Assembly: GCF_900100375.1 (NCBI RefSeq)
Contig: NZ_FNEZ01000001.1
Location: 736,394 to 800,393 of the forward strand
DNA from: Flavobacterium noncentrifugens
GTDB taxonomy: Bacteria; Bacteroidota; Bacteroidia; Flavobacteriales; Flavobacteriaceae
Length of the DNA stretch: 64,000 bases
Direction: 5' to 3'
Below the pieces are notes generated by a model. That model was not told the origin of the DNA. It made no database searches and saw only the letters and a list, made by a program, of their open reading frames with translations. Shown in pieces: positions 34,686 to 44,497 of this stretch (positions are counted from its first letter, which is position 1; every line of letters begins with the position of its first letter). Made by a program: the position numbers and the translations under genes.

Positions 34686-36323
34686 ATGTACAATTTTTTG
34701 AAAAAAAGATACATCCTGCCTGCGCTCGCTGGCGGATTTTTGTTCGTCGGAATGAGTTTTCGCGAAGATTTTTTTGAAGTTGCGAAACAGATCGAAATCT
34801 TTACGACGCTTTTTAAAACGGTCAATTCCAATTACGTCGATGATACGAATCCCGGCGAACTGATGGATCATGCCATCAAAAGCATGCTTGCCGATCTTGA
34901 CCCGTACACGAATTACTTCAATGAAGCCGATGTAGTTCGGTTCAAGATCAACAACACCGGCGAATACACGGGAATCGGCGCAATGATTACGCGAAAAGAA
35001 GGCAAGCTCATCATCAAAGAACCGTATAAAAATTTTCCTGCAGACAAGGCCGGACTCAAAGCCGGAGACGAAATCATACAGATTGGCGACGTCAGCCTCA
35101 GCGATTTTAAAGACGACGCTTCGCAGTTGCTCAAAGGCGCGAAAAATACGAAAGTCGACATCAAATACATCCGACAGGGAAAAACACTTTCGACCCAATT
35201 GACATTGGATGAAGTCGATATCAAAGCCGTTCCGTTCTTTGGAAAAATCGATGACAAAACCGGTTACATCGTGCTGTCACAATTCAATAAAAAAGCGAGT
35301 CTTGAAACTAAAGAAGCTTTGGAACAGCTCAAACGCGACGGAGCCGACAAGATCGTTTTAGACTTACGTGGAAATCCGGGCGGTTTGCTGAACGAAGCCG
35401 TAAACATCTGCAATTTATTTGTTCCGAAAAACGAGATCATCGTCACGACAAAATCGAAAATCGAAAAACATAATAATACGTATAAAACCACGCACGATCC
35501 GATTGATACGGAAATTCCGCTCGTCATTTTAGTCGACGGAAAAAGCGCTTCTGCCTCTGAAATTGTCGCCGGAGCTTTGCAAGATATGGACCGCGCCGTG
35601 ATTGTTGGCAGCAGGAGTTTCGGAAAAGGCTTGGTGCAGCGTCCGGTCGACCTGACTTATGGCACCCAGATCAAGATCACGATTTCTAGATATTACACGC
35701 CTTCGGGTCGATGCATCCAGGCTTTGGATTATACGCACAAGGACAAAGATGGCAAAGCGATCCGCACAGACGCCAGCAAATACAACGCGTTCCAGACCAG
35801 AAAAGGCAGAACGGTTTATGACGGCGGCGGCATTCAGCCAGATGTCGAGCTCAGCGAAACCAAAACCAGCCCGATTACGGATGCTTTGGTGCGTAACGAC
35901 GGGATTTTCAATTATGTGACGAATTATTATTATGCGCATCCGAATGTTGGGACAAACATTCCGACGATTTCCGATGCTGATTTTTCCGATTTCAAAGCCT
36001 ATCTCAAAAAACAGAATTTCTCTTTTGATACGGAAACGGAAGTCGCGCTTAAAAACACGCTGACTACAGCCAAAAAAGAGAAAGTCGATGCAGCGATCGA
36101 AGCCGAATTCAAGCAATTGCAAGCCGCTTTAAACCGCAGCGAGGAAACGCAGCTGAACCAGAATTCTAAAGAAATCAAATCGTTAATGATCGACGAGATC
36201 ATCAAGCGTTACCAGTACCGCGAAGGATTGTACCAATACTACACAAAAAGCAATACTGAAATCAAGAAAGCCGTTTCAATCCTAAGCAACATGCCAGAAT
36301 ATAACAAAATCCTGAAAATATAA
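34686..36323 (+). CDS. C-terminal processing peptidase (CtpA/Prc, S41)
   Basis: The 545-residue protein has an N-terminal membrane anchor or signal (ILPALAGGFLFVGMS), a PDZ domain (about 85-170, 'GIGAMITRKEGKLIIKEPY', 'AGLKAGDEIIQIGDV'), then the S41 protease core: 'IVLDLRGNPGGLLNEA', the catalytic Ser region 'GKSASASEIVAGALQDMD' and the Lys region 'SFGKGLVQ'. A C-terminal helical part follows. Enzymes of this family cut proteins at the C-terminus in the periplasm, removing tails or faulty proteins. It starts 3 bases after the DUF4349 gene and overlaps the OmpA gene by one base (TAATG), so translation is likely coupled. Confidence 0.95.
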   Translation: MYNFLKKRYILPALAGGFLFVGMSFREDFFEVAKQIEIFTTLFKTVNSNYVDDTNPGELMDHAIKSMLADLDPYTNYFNEADVVRFKINNTGEYTGIGAMITRKEGKLIIKEPYKNFPADKAGLKAGDEIIQIGDVSLSDFKDDASQLLKGAKNTKVDIKYIRQGKTLSTQLTLDEVDIKAVPFFGKIDDKTGYIVLSQFNKKASLETKEALEQLKRDGADKIVLDLRGNPGGLLNEAVNICNLFVPKNEIIVTTKSKIEKHNNTYKTTHDPIDTEIPLVILVDGKSASASEIVAGALQDMDRAVIVGSRSFGKGLVQRPVDLTYGTQIKITISRYYTPSGRCIQALDYTHKDKDGKAIRTDASKYNAFQTRKGRTVYDGGGIQPDVELSETKTSPITDALVRNDGIFNYVTNYYYAHPNVGTNIPTISDADFSDFKAYLKKQNFSFDTETEVALKNTLTTAKKEKVDAAIEAEFKQLQAALNRSEETQLNQNSKEIKSLMIDEIIKRYQYREGLYQYYTKSNTEIKKAVSILSNMPEYNKILKI

Positions 36324-37138
36324 TGAGGCATTTTCTAATTTTCCTGTCGCTGCTTTTCAGCGGATTTTTGTTCGCACAGGAAGAAGTCGTACAGTCGGTT
36401 TATTTTGAATTTGACAAATATTCATTGGATGAAAAACAGGCGCAGGCCGTGGTGAATTTCATCAAAACGACCGATTCTACACGTATTGAATCGGTGGAAA
36501 TTTTTGGTTATACCGATGACATTGGAAAAGATGCTTACAATTTTAAGCTTTCCACAAACCGCGCTGCAACGATCAAAAACAAACTCATCCACAGCGGCAT
36601 TAAAAACAAAATTATTGTCACCATTGAAGGTAAAGGCCGGATTTTAATCGACGATGACATTGTCAAAAACCTGCCTGAAGCGCGTTCTAAAAACCGCCGC
36701 GTCGATGTGGTTCTGAACTTAAAAGAATTGCCGAAAATCGAAATTCCGGGATTTTTTACTTCAATCCAGAAAAAACACATTGTTGGCGACCACATTTATC
36801 TCGAAAATTTATTGTTTGAGCGCGGCAGCAGTAAACTAACGATCAAAGCAAAAACGCAGCTCGATAAACTGGCTTTGGAACTGCACAGGCACAAAAACCT
36901 GCAGTTTGAAATTCAGGGCCATGTGTGCTGTACGCCGCCATACCAGAAAGAAGCGATCGACCGGGAAACGCGGAAGCGGAATTTATCTTTGAACCGCGCC
37001 GAATCAGTTTACAAATATCTGGCTTTTAAGAAAATTCCTAAAATACGCATGACTTTCAAAGGATATGGAAATACCGTTCCGCTTGGAAAAGGCTCGGAAT
37101 ATGACCGCCGGGTGGAATTGGTGATTACTAAAATTTAG
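36323..37138 (+). CDS. Tandem OmpA-domain periplasmic protein
   Basis: The 271-residue protein has a signal peptide (FLIFLSLLFSGFLFAQ) and two OmpA-like peptidoglycan-binding domains. The first covers about residues 22-130 ('SVYFEFDKYSLDEKQAQ', 'IFGYTDDIGKDAYNFKLSTNRA', 'RSKNRRVDVVL'). The second covers about 155-271 ('LENLLFERGSSKLTIKAKTQL', 'IQGHVCCTPP', 'YDRRVELVITKI'). Two such domains in one short chain, without a barrel or other module, is uncommon. The start shares the A of the CtpA stop codon. It may hold the protease complex to the wall, but that is inference. The second domain lacks the usual Asp-Asn after His (it reads GHVCCTPP), so peptidoglycan binding by it is doubtful. Confidence 0.88.
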   Translation: MRHFLIFLSLLFSGFLFAQEEVVQSVYFEFDKYSLDEKQAQAVVNFIKTTDSTRIESVEIFGYTDDIGKDAYNFKLSTNRAATIKNKLIHSGIKNKIIVTIEGKGRILIDDDIVKNLPEARSKNRRVDVVLNLKELPKIEIPGFFTSIQKKHIVGDHIYLENLLFERGSSKLTIKAKTQLDKLALELHRHKNLQFEIQGHVCCTPPYQKEAIDRETRKRNLSLNRAESVYKYLAFKKIPKIRMTFKGYGNTVPLGKGSEYDRRVELVITKI

Positions 37139-37164
37139 TGTTTATTTAGAAAGGTAAAATTCAG

Positions 37165-37222
37165 TACCATTAAGATATTAAGTTTCATTAAGCCTTAATT
37201 GTCTTAACCCCTTAATGGTTTA
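37165..37222. repeat. ATTAAG palindromic repeat, copy 3
   Basis: Arms ACCATTAAGATATTAAGTT... and ...CCCCTTAATGGT are near inverse complements, ~27 bases each. It lies between the convergent ends of the tandem OmpA gene and the GNAT gene, where it could also end transcripts. Confidence 0.85.
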
Positions 37223-37236
37223 GAAGTTTAAAATCA

Positions 37237-37686
37237 TCAAGAGTTTCTTTTCATTTCAATATGCGGAATATCGTCCTCAAGATATGTTTCGCTTGACGTG
37301 ATAAACCCAAGTTTTTCATAGAATTTCTGCAAATACAATTGTGCGGAAATCGTGATTTTTGCTTCTCCGAAAAAAGTTTCAATGCCCGAAATCGCCTGTT
37401 CCATCATTTCAAATCCCCATTTTCTATCGCGGTAATCCGGATCGATCACGACACGCCCGATTGACGCATTTTCAAAATAATCTCCTGATTTGAATAGTCG
37501 CGCGTAAGCAACGATTTTTTCGTCAGATTCTCCAATCAGGTGCAATGCTTTTAAATCCTTGCCGTCGATATCCTGATATACGCAGTTTTGCTCGACTACA
37601 AACACTTTTGAGCGCAACTGCAATATCGAATACAATTCAGGCGCTAAAAGTTCCTCAAATGGCTTTATTTTCCAATTTATAATCAT
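37237..37686 (-). CDS. GNAT N-acetyltransferase, ElaA type
   Basis: The 149-residue protein matches the ElaA branch of GNAT enzymes: an N-terminal 'FEELLAPELYSILQLRSKVFVVEQNCVYQDIDGKD', then 'AYARLF' and 'IGRVVIDPDYRDRKWGFEMMEQAI' with the acetyl-CoA-binding turn. The loop reads RDRKWGF in place of the usual RGxGxG, an unusual form. The end 'YLQKFYEKLGFITSSETYLEDDIPHIEMKR' is standard. The acceptor is unknown. It overlaps the DUF4837 gene by four bases (ATGA type), showing translational coupling. Confidence 0.9.
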   Translation of the reverse strand: MIINWKIKPFEELLAPELYSILQLRSKVFVVEQNCVYQDIDGKDLKALHLIGESDEKIVAYARLFKSGDYFENASIGRVVIDPDYRDRKWGFEMMEQAISGIETFFGEAKITISAQLYLQKFYEKLGFITSSETYLEDDIPHIEMKRNS

Positions 37687-38669
37687 TTCGTTTTCTTTCG
37701 TTTTAAAAATTCAGCCGATTTGACGATCGATTCGAGTTCAAACATCAGATCGCGCTTTTCTTTTGACGGCGCATAGCAAAATCCTTCGAGCACCAAAGCG
37801 CGGTTTCTAGGCCAGTCAATAATAGTATAATTGATGAATGGCCCCGACATAAAATCGTTTTTAAGTTCCCAGGTTCCTTTGGTCTCGAATGTTTCTTTTC
37901 TTCTGAATTTGTTGTTGAACAAATACGGCGCATACGAATCTTCAGTCACCATTTGCGTATTTTTCGAAGTGCCGTGAATATACAAATTCCCAATGGAATC
38001 GCGCATTTTGATAATGTTGTTGATGGGATATTGCTTGTTTTTGATCTGGCTGATCGGAACCTGATAAATCAAAATACTTGTGCTTCCGCTGGTGATTTCT
38101 TTTTTAAGCCAGATGAATTTTTTGCTTTTCATGACAAAATTATAACCTTTGGGAACATGCAATGCAATCCGGAATTTATCGGCGATCAATTGGGTATTGA
38201 TTAGCGAAGTGTCGATGATGCGCTGGTTTTCGGTGATTTCCGTTACGCGGATGCGTTCGATGATTTTAGGTGCATTTTCTTCAATTAGTTCTAAAATCGC
38301 AGCAGCAGTTTTTCCTGAAATGTGAAACACATTCTGCGGTTTGGCATATTCATTTTCAATGACTTCAAAATAATTTCGGGATTCCTTTTTGACGACAATA
38401 ATGTTCCGGCTGTTTGCCATAAAACCTTCCAGCAACCGGATTGGATATTGGTTAATCGTAAAAAGCGGCTCTTCCTGCGGCAACCCGACAACTGGCGACG
38501 CAAATTTATTCCGGATGCTGTCACCTACTTCGCCGTTCCAGAGCTGGTCGTCGATGATGACAGAAATCGTGTTGATTTTCCCGGAAGTTTGTTCAGGTTC
38601 GGTATTTTTATTTTTGCACGACAACACCAAAACCGGCACCAGCATCCATAAAAAAAGTGCCTTTTTCAT
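37683..38669 (-). CDS. DUF4837 lipoprotein
   Basis: The 328-residue protein has a lipoprotein signal (VPVLVLSC, Cys18) and the DUF4837 body: 'ISVIIDDQLWNGEVGDSIRNKF', 'QYPIRLLEGFMANSRNIIVVKK', 'LHVPKGYNFVMKSKKFIWLKKE', ending 'LVLEGFCYAPSKEKRDLMFELESIVKSAEFL'. The family is restricted to Bacteroidetes as I know it and has no assigned function. It lies between the LysM transglycosylase (40 bases upstream) and the GNAT gene (4-base overlap), a tight group that may serve cell-wall upkeep; that is inference from position. Confidence 0.88.
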   Translation of the reverse strand: MKKALFLWMLVPVLVLSCKNKNTEPEQTSGKINTISVIIDDQLWNGEVGDSIRNKFASPVVGLPQEEPLFTINQYPIRLLEGFMANSRNIIVVKKESRNYFEVIENEYAKPQNVFHISGKTAAAILELIEENAPKIIERIRVTEITENQRIIDTSLINTQLIADKFRIALHVPKGYNFVMKSKKFIWLKKEITSGSTSILIYQVPISQIKNKQYPINNIIKMRDSIGNLYIHGTSKNTQMVTEDSYAPYLFNNKFRRKETFETKGTWELKNDFMSGPFINYTIIDWPRNRALVLEGFCYAPSKEKRDLMFELESIVKSAEFLKRKKTK

Positions 38670-38709
38670 AGTGATGAAATAAGCCCTAAATTTAGTTGTT
38701 ATTTTTTTA

Positions 38710-41016
38710 TTATCCGTTTATTTTGAGTTTCATTCCCGGTTTGAGTTCGTTTCCGCTGATGCCGTTCCATTTTTTAATGTCTGAAATCGTCACGCCAGGA
38801 TATTTTTTTGCGATGCTGAACAAGGAATCGCCTTTTTTCACGAAGTAATGATCTTCTACTTCTTTTTTAGAAACCTGTCTGTCTTTTTTAGACGTTTTTT
38901 CCGCGACAGCGTTGTCATTGTCAACAACCAGTTTTTTGTTTACGATCAAGGTCGCACCCAACTGAATGCTGTTGTCTGACAAATCGTTCCATTCTTTCAG
39001 GTCAGAAACTGCTACGCCGTTTTTCTTGGCGATGCTTCCTAAATTGTCGCCTTTCTGAACGGTATATTCAACCGATTTTACTTCTGTTTTTGGTGTTTCC
39101 ACATTAGCAACATCTTCGATACCGTTTTTAATATCGGCTATTTTCAATTTGCTTTGCAATTGGATTTGCGTATCTGAAAGGTTGTTCCATTTTTTTAGGT
39201 CTTCCACTGAAACATTGTATTTTCTGGCAATGGCACCTAAATTATCTCCGGCTTGAACGACATAAAAATCGGAAGGTTTATCAGCAGTTTCGGCAATTGG
39301 CTCTTTCTTCGTTTTTTCCGCCACAGCGAAGTTTTCGCCTTTTACTTCTTTCCTGACCGTAGAAACCACTCTTTCGTTAGAAACGATTTTGAGGTTTTTC
39401 CCAAAAGCCACGTTGTTGCTTTTCAGATTGTTCCACTTCTTGATCTCTGCAACAGTTACGCCGTATTTTTCAGAAATTTCGCCCAGGTTGTCGCCTTTTT
39501 TCACTTTGTGGAATTTCGTCACATCTTTAAATGAAACTACTTTTTCCTCTTTGTAAACTTTAGACGCTTTTGGCTGAACGGTTTCGGTCGATGCTATTGC
39601 AGTTGTCGTATCTTTAACAATCGCAACTTTCTCGATTTTTTCTTTCTTCACATTCGAAGCAACCCTTTCAGAAGTTACAATTTTTAAGTTTCTTCCAAGT
39701 GGCGCGCTGTTTCCTTTCAATTTATTCCAACGTTTGATTTCAGAAATCGAAACATTGTAAGCATTTGCAATTTCGCTAAGATTATCGCCACGCTTGACTT
39801 TGTGGTATTTCGTTCGCGAAACAATCGCACTATCGCCGCCATTTCTCAAAGAATCCCTTGAAACCAAACCTCTCAAACGTGAAGAATATGGTTTCTCCCT
39901 TTGATTGTCTTCATGTTGCACGTACGCATAAATCTTGTCTTCATTTGAAGTGAACACTGCAATTTTTTCAAGCGGCAATCTTAAGAAATGCGGTTTGTCT
40001 GTATAAGTTGGAACGACATTTAATTTGTAAGAAGGATTCAACATTTGCAATTGTGCTACCGGAATATCCAAAAGATCAGATATTTGTTTGAACGACATTT
40101 GCTTTTTCATCATCACCGTATCGGTCGCGAAATGTTTTACGATCGCGCGGTTCGGTACAATTCCGTGTTCTTTGTGGTATTCGTAAATGTACATCGTGGC
40201 AAGGAAAGCCGGCACATAACCTGCAGTTTCCTGTGGTAAATATTTCCTGATGTTCCAGTAATTTTGCTGTCCGCCTGATCTTCTGATCGCTTTGGCAACG
40301 TTTCCAGGCCCTGAATTGTAAGATGCCAAAACCAGATCCCAGTCGCCGAAAATTTTGTACATGTTGGTCATATATTGCGCCGCAGCTTCGCTGGCTTTCA
40401 ACGGATCGCTTCTTTCATCAACATACGAATCAATTCCGAGGTTGTATTGCTTCCCAGTTTGGTACATGAACTGCCAAAGTCCGGTTGCGCCTACTCTTGA
40501 AACGGCTTTCGGGTTTAACGCCGATTCAACGATAGCAAGATATTTGATTTCCAACGGAACATTTTGTTTAGCCAAAGCTTCTTCAAAAATCGGGAAATAA
40601 TATTCTGAAATGGCCATCAGCCTTTCGTAAGATTTTTTTCTGTTTTTGAGGAATGATTTGATGATGTTTTCCAATCCCGGATTGTATTCTATCTTGAATG
40701 GCGATTTTGCATCCATTTCGGCGAGTCGCTTTTTGAGCAATTCTGTCGGAAGTTCGGCATAATCTACCTTTTGATCGAGCTTGATGTTTTTGATGTCTTC
40801 GGAAAGATCATTGTAAATATCAAGGTTTGTGAGCTCTTTCATCCAAAGGCTGTCTACGCAAGACGCAAGATTGTCCTTTTTGAAAGTGCCTTTGATCGAA
40901 TCAAGATAGGAAATTTTGACAACAGGTTTCGAAAAATTGTTTTGTGCCGAATCCTGTGCAAAAATGCAACCGGAAACCAGCAAAAAAATCGAGAGTGTGG
41001 TATTCTTTAAATTCAT
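38710..41016 (-). CDS. Membrane-bound lytic transglycosylase with five LysM domains (MltD-like)
   Basis: The 768-residue protein has a signal peptide (FLLVSGCIFAQ). A lytic transglycosylase domain follows (about 110-290): 'YLAIVESALNPKAVSRVGATGLWQFM' holds the catalytic Glu, and 'LASYNSGPGNVAKAIRRSGG' closes the fold. A degenerate LysM-like part lies near 320. Five LysM modules begin 'KVKRGDNLSEIA', 'KVKKGDNLGEIS', 'VVQAGDNLGAIA', 'TVQKGDNLGSIA' and 'FVKKGDSLFSIA', separated by low-complexity linkers. It cuts the glycan strands of peptidoglycan with anhydro-sugar ends while LysM domains hold it there. Flavobacterial relatives usually have fewer LysM units. It is transcribed first in this minus-strand group. 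Confidence 0.94.
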   Translation of the reverse strand: MNLKNTTLSIFLLVSGCIFAQDSAQNNFSKPVVKISYLDSIKGTFKKDNLASCVDSLWMKELTNLDIYNDLSEDIKNIKLDQKVDYAELPTELLKKRLAEMDAKSPFKIEYNPGLENIIKSFLKNRKKSYERLMAISEYYFPIFEEALAKQNVPLEIKYLAIVESALNPKAVSRVGATGLWQFMYQTGKQYNLGIDSYVDERSDPLKASEAAAQYMTNMYKIFGDWDLVLASYNSGPGNVAKAIRRSGGQQNYWNIRKYLPQETAGYVPAFLATMYIYEYHKEHGIVPNRAIVKHFATDTVMMKKQMSFKQISDLLDIPVAQLQMLNPSYKLNVVPTYTDKPHFLRLPLEKIAVFTSNEDKIYAYVQHEDNQREKPYSSRLRGLVSRDSLRNGGDSAIVSRTKYHKVKRGDNLSEIANAYNVSISEIKRWNKLKGNSAPLGRNLKIVTSERVASNVKKEKIEKVAIVKDTTTAIASTETVQPKASKVYKEEKVVSFKDVTKFHKVKKGDNLGEISEKYGVTVAEIKKWNNLKSNNVAFGKNLKIVSNERVVSTVRKEVKGENFAVAEKTKKEPIAETADKPSDFYVVQAGDNLGAIARKYNVSVEDLKKWNNLSDTQIQLQSKLKIADIKNGIEDVANVETPKTEVKSVEYTVQKGDNLGSIAKKNGVAVSDLKEWNDLSDNSIQLGATLIVNKKLVVDNDNAVAEKTSKKDRQVSKKEVEDHYFVKKGDSLFSIAKKYPGVTISDIKKWNGISGNELKPGMKLKING

Positions 41017-41225
41017 ACTTACGTTGTTATTGTTCGTTTGGCCAAGGCCTCAAAGTGAACTTTAATTCGTGTATTTTTTATTGTTTTTTTAGCAAAATTG
41101 TATGCTTTCAATTACAATTTGTTACAATTCAAATAATTACATTGAAGCAAAAATAGGAATCTTATAACAAAATCCCATAATTGTGAAACGTAAATTTGTC
41201 TTAATTATTGTTAATTGTGATTTGC

Positions 41226-42413
41226 TTAATCTAAAATCGCTGCAATTCCAGGTAACGTTTTTCCTTCCAGCATTTCGAGCATTGCCCCGCCACCAGTAGA
41301 AACATAGCTCATTTTATCTTCCAAACCGAACTGTTTTACTGCTGAAACCGAATCGCCGCCGCCAACAAGTGAAAAAGCGCCTTTTTCTGTGGCTTCTGCG
41401 ATAAAATTCCCCAATTCGATGGTTCCGTTGGCAAATTTCTCCATTTCGAAAACGCCCAAAGGCCCGTTCCAGAGAATTGTTTTGGATTCTAAAATCACTT
41501 TTTTGAAGTTTTCTAAAGATTTCGGGCCAGCATCTAAACCTTGCCAACCATCTGGAATTTTGGTAACGTCAACAATCTGCGTTTCGGCATCATTTGAAAA
41601 AGCATTTGCGGCAACTACGTCGACCGGAATGTGGATTTGTACATTTTTTTCTTTCGCCAGACGCAGAATTTCCAAAGCCAATTCCTGTTTGTCGTCTTCA
41701 CAAATTGAATCGCCAATTTTTCCGCCTTGCGCCTTCACGAACGTAAAAGTCATTCCGCCGCCAATAATCATATGGTCGACTTTGTCTAAAATATTTTCAA
41801 TTACGGTAATTTTTGAAGATACTTTTGAGCCACCTAAAACTGCTGTAACTGGTTTTTGTGAATTTCTCAAAACTTTATCAAGGCTTTCAATTTCTTTGGC
41901 TAATAAAATCCCGAAACATTTCTCATTCGGGAAAAACTGGGCAATGATCGTAGTGGATGCGTGTGCGCGGTGCGCGGTTCCGAAAGCGTCGTTCACATAA
42001 ATGTCACCCAATGAAGCGAGTTCTTTAGCAAAATCGACATCACCAGCTTCTTCTTCGGTATAAAAACGAAGGTTTTCTAGTAACAGGATTTCTCCAGGTT
42101 TTAAATTTTCTGCGGCTGATTTTGCGACTTCGCCGCGGCAATCTTCAGCAAATTTTACTTCTTTTCCAAGAAGTTCAGAAGCTTTTTTAACGATATGTTT
42201 GAGGGAATATTTGTCTTCTTTTCCTTTTGGCCTTCCAAGGTGTGACATCAAGATCACGCTTCCGCCATCGGCAAGGATTTTATCAATGGTTGGCTTTGCA
42301 GCTTCAATTCTGGTGGCATCCGTAACCTTAAAATTTTCGTCAAGCGGCACATTAAAATCAACACGGATTAATGCTTTTTTATTTTTAAAATTGAAGTCCT
42401 GAAGCGTTTTCAT
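41226..42413 (-). CDS. pgk: Phosphoglycerate kinase
   Basis: The 395-residue glycolytic enzyme is complete: '[29 protein letters not shown]', '[20 protein letters not shown]', '[15 protein letters not shown]', '[13 protein letters not shown]', '[11 protein letters not shown]' and the C-terminal nucleotide loop '[35 protein letters not shown]'. It moves phosphate between 1,3-bisphosphoglycerate and ADP in the cytoplasm. It is a single gene with its own promoter element and is divergent from the DUF4239 gene. Nothing is missing or odd. Confidence 0.98.
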   Translation of the reverse strand: MKTLQDFNFKNKKALIRVDFNVPLDENFKVTDATRIEAAKPTIDKILADGGSVILMSHLGRPKGKEDKYSLKHIVKKASELLGKEVKFAEDCRGEVAKSAAENLKPGEILLLENLRFYTEEEAGDVDFAKELASLGDIYVNDAFGTAHRAHASTTIIAQFFPNEKCFGILLAKEIESLDKVLRNSQKPVTAVLGGSKVSSKITVIENILDKVDHMIIGGGMTFTFVKAQGGKIGDSICEDDKQELALEILRLAKEKNVQIHIPVDVVAANAFSNDAETQIVDVTKIPDGWQGLDAGPKSLENFKKVILESKTILWNGPLGVFEMEKFANGTIELGNFIAEATEKGAFSLVGGGDSVSAVKQFGLEDKMSYVSTGGGAMLEMLEGKTLPGIAAILD

Positions 42414-42439
42414 AAATAATTGAATTTGGATTTAATCTG

Positions 42440-42447
42440 CAAATATA
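42440..42447 (-). promoter_or_regulatory. Promoter -7 element of pgk (TATATTTG)
   Basis: The minus strand reads TATATTTG, followed by CAG, 27 bases before the pgk start. It lies in the divergent gap with the DUF4239 gene. Confidence 0.65.
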
Positions 42448-42532
42448 CGGATTTTCGCGAACCTTGAAAATCCTGGCTTTTTCGGGTTCGTATCGAAGAA
42501 ATTGTATCTTTATCGTGCTTAAATTCAACCTG

Positions 42533-43306
42533 ATGAAACATTCTTTCCTTTACGACACCGATGCGCTGATTATCGTTTCGGCTTTATTTGTACTGATGTT
42601 TGCAGCGATTAAAACCGGATATAAAATCAGTTCCGGACGTTCGAAACCAGATTCCGACCATTCCGGGATTTTGTCGTCCTTGCTGGGTTTGCTGGCATTG
42701 TTGCTGGCTTTTACTTTCGGAATGTCGGGTTCGAGATACGATTCCCGGAAAGCCAGCCTGGTTCAGGAATCGAATGATATCGGAACAGCGATTTTGCGTG
42801 CCAACGTGTATCCGGATAGTATAGCGAACTTTTACAAAAAAGATTTTAATAATTATCTAAACGCACGGATAGCCTATTTTGAATCTGGCCGCGATGAAGA
42901 AAAAATTTCCGCATCACAGAAAAAAACTGCCGCAGTTTCAGCGATTTTGTGGAAACGCACGACCGATTTGGCGCATCAAAAAGACAACCTTCTGCCGTCA
43001 AATATGATGATTCCGGCTTTGAACAGCATGTTTGACAGCGCCACAACTGTCAATGCGGCTTATGCTTCATCGGTTCCTGAATCGATCGTGTATTTGCTGT
43101 TGATCTTTTCGATTGTCATTTCGTTTTACATCGGCTACAGCTCAGGATTCAAAAAAACGCTTGAGCCTTATTTTACTTTCGGATTTTGCTTTCTCACCTG
43201 CGTTGTGATTTACATAACGTTGGATCTTGACCGTCCGAGGCGTGGCATTATCAACCTTCAGAACGAAATTGTTTTGTTGCGCGACCTCCAAACAAATTTC
43301 AATTGA
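42533..43306 (+). CDS. DUF4239 (bestrophin-like) membrane protein
   Basis: Started at MKHSFLYDTDALII, the protein has 257 residues; the upstream Met would place coding sequence over the promoter. Four hydrophobic segments are visible: about 12-28, 48-62, 190-205 and 212-230. A soluble helical part lies between the second and third. The end 'LDLDRPRRGIINLQN' is the DUF4239 hallmark. The family is built like bestrophin channels but lacks an assigned function. A TATCTTTA element lies 22 bases upstream. It precedes holB by 39 bases, but holB has its own promoter in that gap. Confidence 0.85.
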   Translation: MKHSFLYDTDALIIVSALFVLMFAAIKTGYKISSGRSKPDSDHSGILSSLLGLLALLLAFTFGMSGSRYDSRKASLVQESNDIGTAILRANVYPDSIANFYKKDFNNYLNARIAYFESGRDEEKISASQKKTAAVSAILWKRTTDLAHQKDNLLPSNMMIPALNSMFDSATTVNAAYASSVPESIVYLLLIFSIVISFYIGYSSGFKKTLEPYFTFGFCFLTCVVIYITLDLDRPRRGIINLQNEIVLLRDLQTNFN

Positions 43307-43333
43307 CGCTTTTTAGACCGCAGCTTTTTCAGT

Positions 43334-43341
43334 TATCTTTG
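43334..43341 (+). promoter_or_regulatory. Promoter -7 element of holB (TATCTTTG)
   Basis: TATCTTTG ends only four bases before the ATG at 43346. With the usual start of transcription 5-7 bases after this element, the message would have no leader. Confidence 0.7.
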
Positions 43342-43345
43342 CGCC

Positions 43346-44494
43346 ATGCAGTTTTCAAAAATTCTCGGACAGGATTACATTAAAAATCATCTGGTAAAAA
43401 GCGCGTCTTCGGGTCGGATTCCGCATGCGCAGCTGTTTATCGGACCTGAAGGCAGCGGCACTTTACCGATGGCGATCGCTTATGCACAGTATATTTTATG
43501 CAATAATGTTGGAGTTGAAAATTCGGGCGGAAACGAAGCCTGCAATTTAAAATTCGAATCAATTTCGCATCCCGATCTGCATTTTATTTATCCGACAGTG
43601 ACGACCGACAGCGTCAAAACCAAACCCAAGAGCACCGATTTCCTTAAAGACTGGCGCGAATTTTTAGCTGAAAATCCGTACGGAAGTTTATTCGATTGGT
43701 ATCGGATATTAGGTGTTCAGAACAAACAAGGCGAAATCAGGGTTGAAGATGCGCAGGATATTTTGAAATCATTGGCACTCAAATCCTACGAAGGCGGTTA
43801 TAAAATCATGATCATCTGGATGGCCGATAAAATGAACATCGCGTCGTCGAATAAATTGCTCAAACTGCTCGAAGAACCTTCGGATAAAACACTTTTCATC
43901 CTGATTTCCGAAAACGAAGAAGACATCATCCAAACGATCCGTTCGCGCTGCCAGGTGTTACATTTCAACGGATTGTCTGAAAAAACAATCGCCGATGCGT
44001 TGGCCGAAAGGCAAAATATCGAACCGCGAATGGCGGCAAAACTCGCACATCAGGCGCAGGGAAATTTTAACAAAGCGCTGCAGTTGCTGCACGAAGATTC
44101 TGAGGATGTGGTTTTTGAAAAATGGTTTGTCGACTGGGTTCGTGGTGCTTTTAGAGCCAAAGGAAATGCGGCGGCAATCAACGATTTAATTCAGTGGAGT
44201 GAGCAAATCGCCGGACTTGGGCGTGAAACCCAGAAAAAATTCCTTCAATTCTGTATTGAAATGTTCCGCCAGGCACTGCTATTGAATTATCAGGCGACAA
44301 GTTTGGTTTATATGGAACCGAAAATCGAAAAATTCAAGCTTGAGAATTTCGCGCCGTTCGTTAACGGAAACAATATAAATGATATCTTTCGGGAACTTTC
44401 CGATGCGATGTACCACATTGAGCGCAACGGAAATGCGAAAATTATACTGACCGATTTGTCGATCAAACTGACCCGTTTAATCCATAAAAAATAG
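43346..44494 (+). CDS. holB: DNA polymerase III delta prime subunit
   Basis: The 382-residue clamp-loader subunit has the AAA+ layout. An N-terminal 'GQDYIKNHLVKSASSGRIPHAQLFIGPEGSGTLPMAIAYAQYI' carries a degraded P-loop (no Lys), normal for delta prime, which does not hydrolyse ATP. 'KIMIIWMADKMNIASSNKLLKLLEEPSDKTLFILISENEEDIIQTIRSRCQ' covers the Walker B-like and Arg-finger region; the SRC motif is intact. A C-terminal helical collar follows. It works with delta and tau/gamma to load the sliding clamp. It is read from a TATCTTTG promoter and followed three bases later by the DoxX-like gene. Confidence 0.94.
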   Translation: MQFSKILGQDYIKNHLVKSASSGRIPHAQLFIGPEGSGTLPMAIAYAQYILCNNVGVENSGGNEACNLKFESISHPDLHFIYPTVTTDSVKTKPKSTDFLKDWREFLAENPYGSLFDWYRILGVQNKQGEIRVEDAQDILKSLALKSYEGGYKIMIIWMADKMNIASSNKLLKLLEEPSDKTLFILISENEEDIIQTIRSRCQVLHFNGLSEKTIADALAERQNIEPRMAAKLAHQAQGNFNKALQLLHEDSEDVVFEKWFVDWVRGAFRAKGNAAAINDLIQWSEQIAGLGRETQKKFLQFCIEMFRQALLLNYQATSLVYMEPKIEKFKLENFAPFVNGNNINDIFRELSDAMYHIERNGNAKIILTDLSIKLTRLIHKK

Positions 44495-44497
44495 CTT

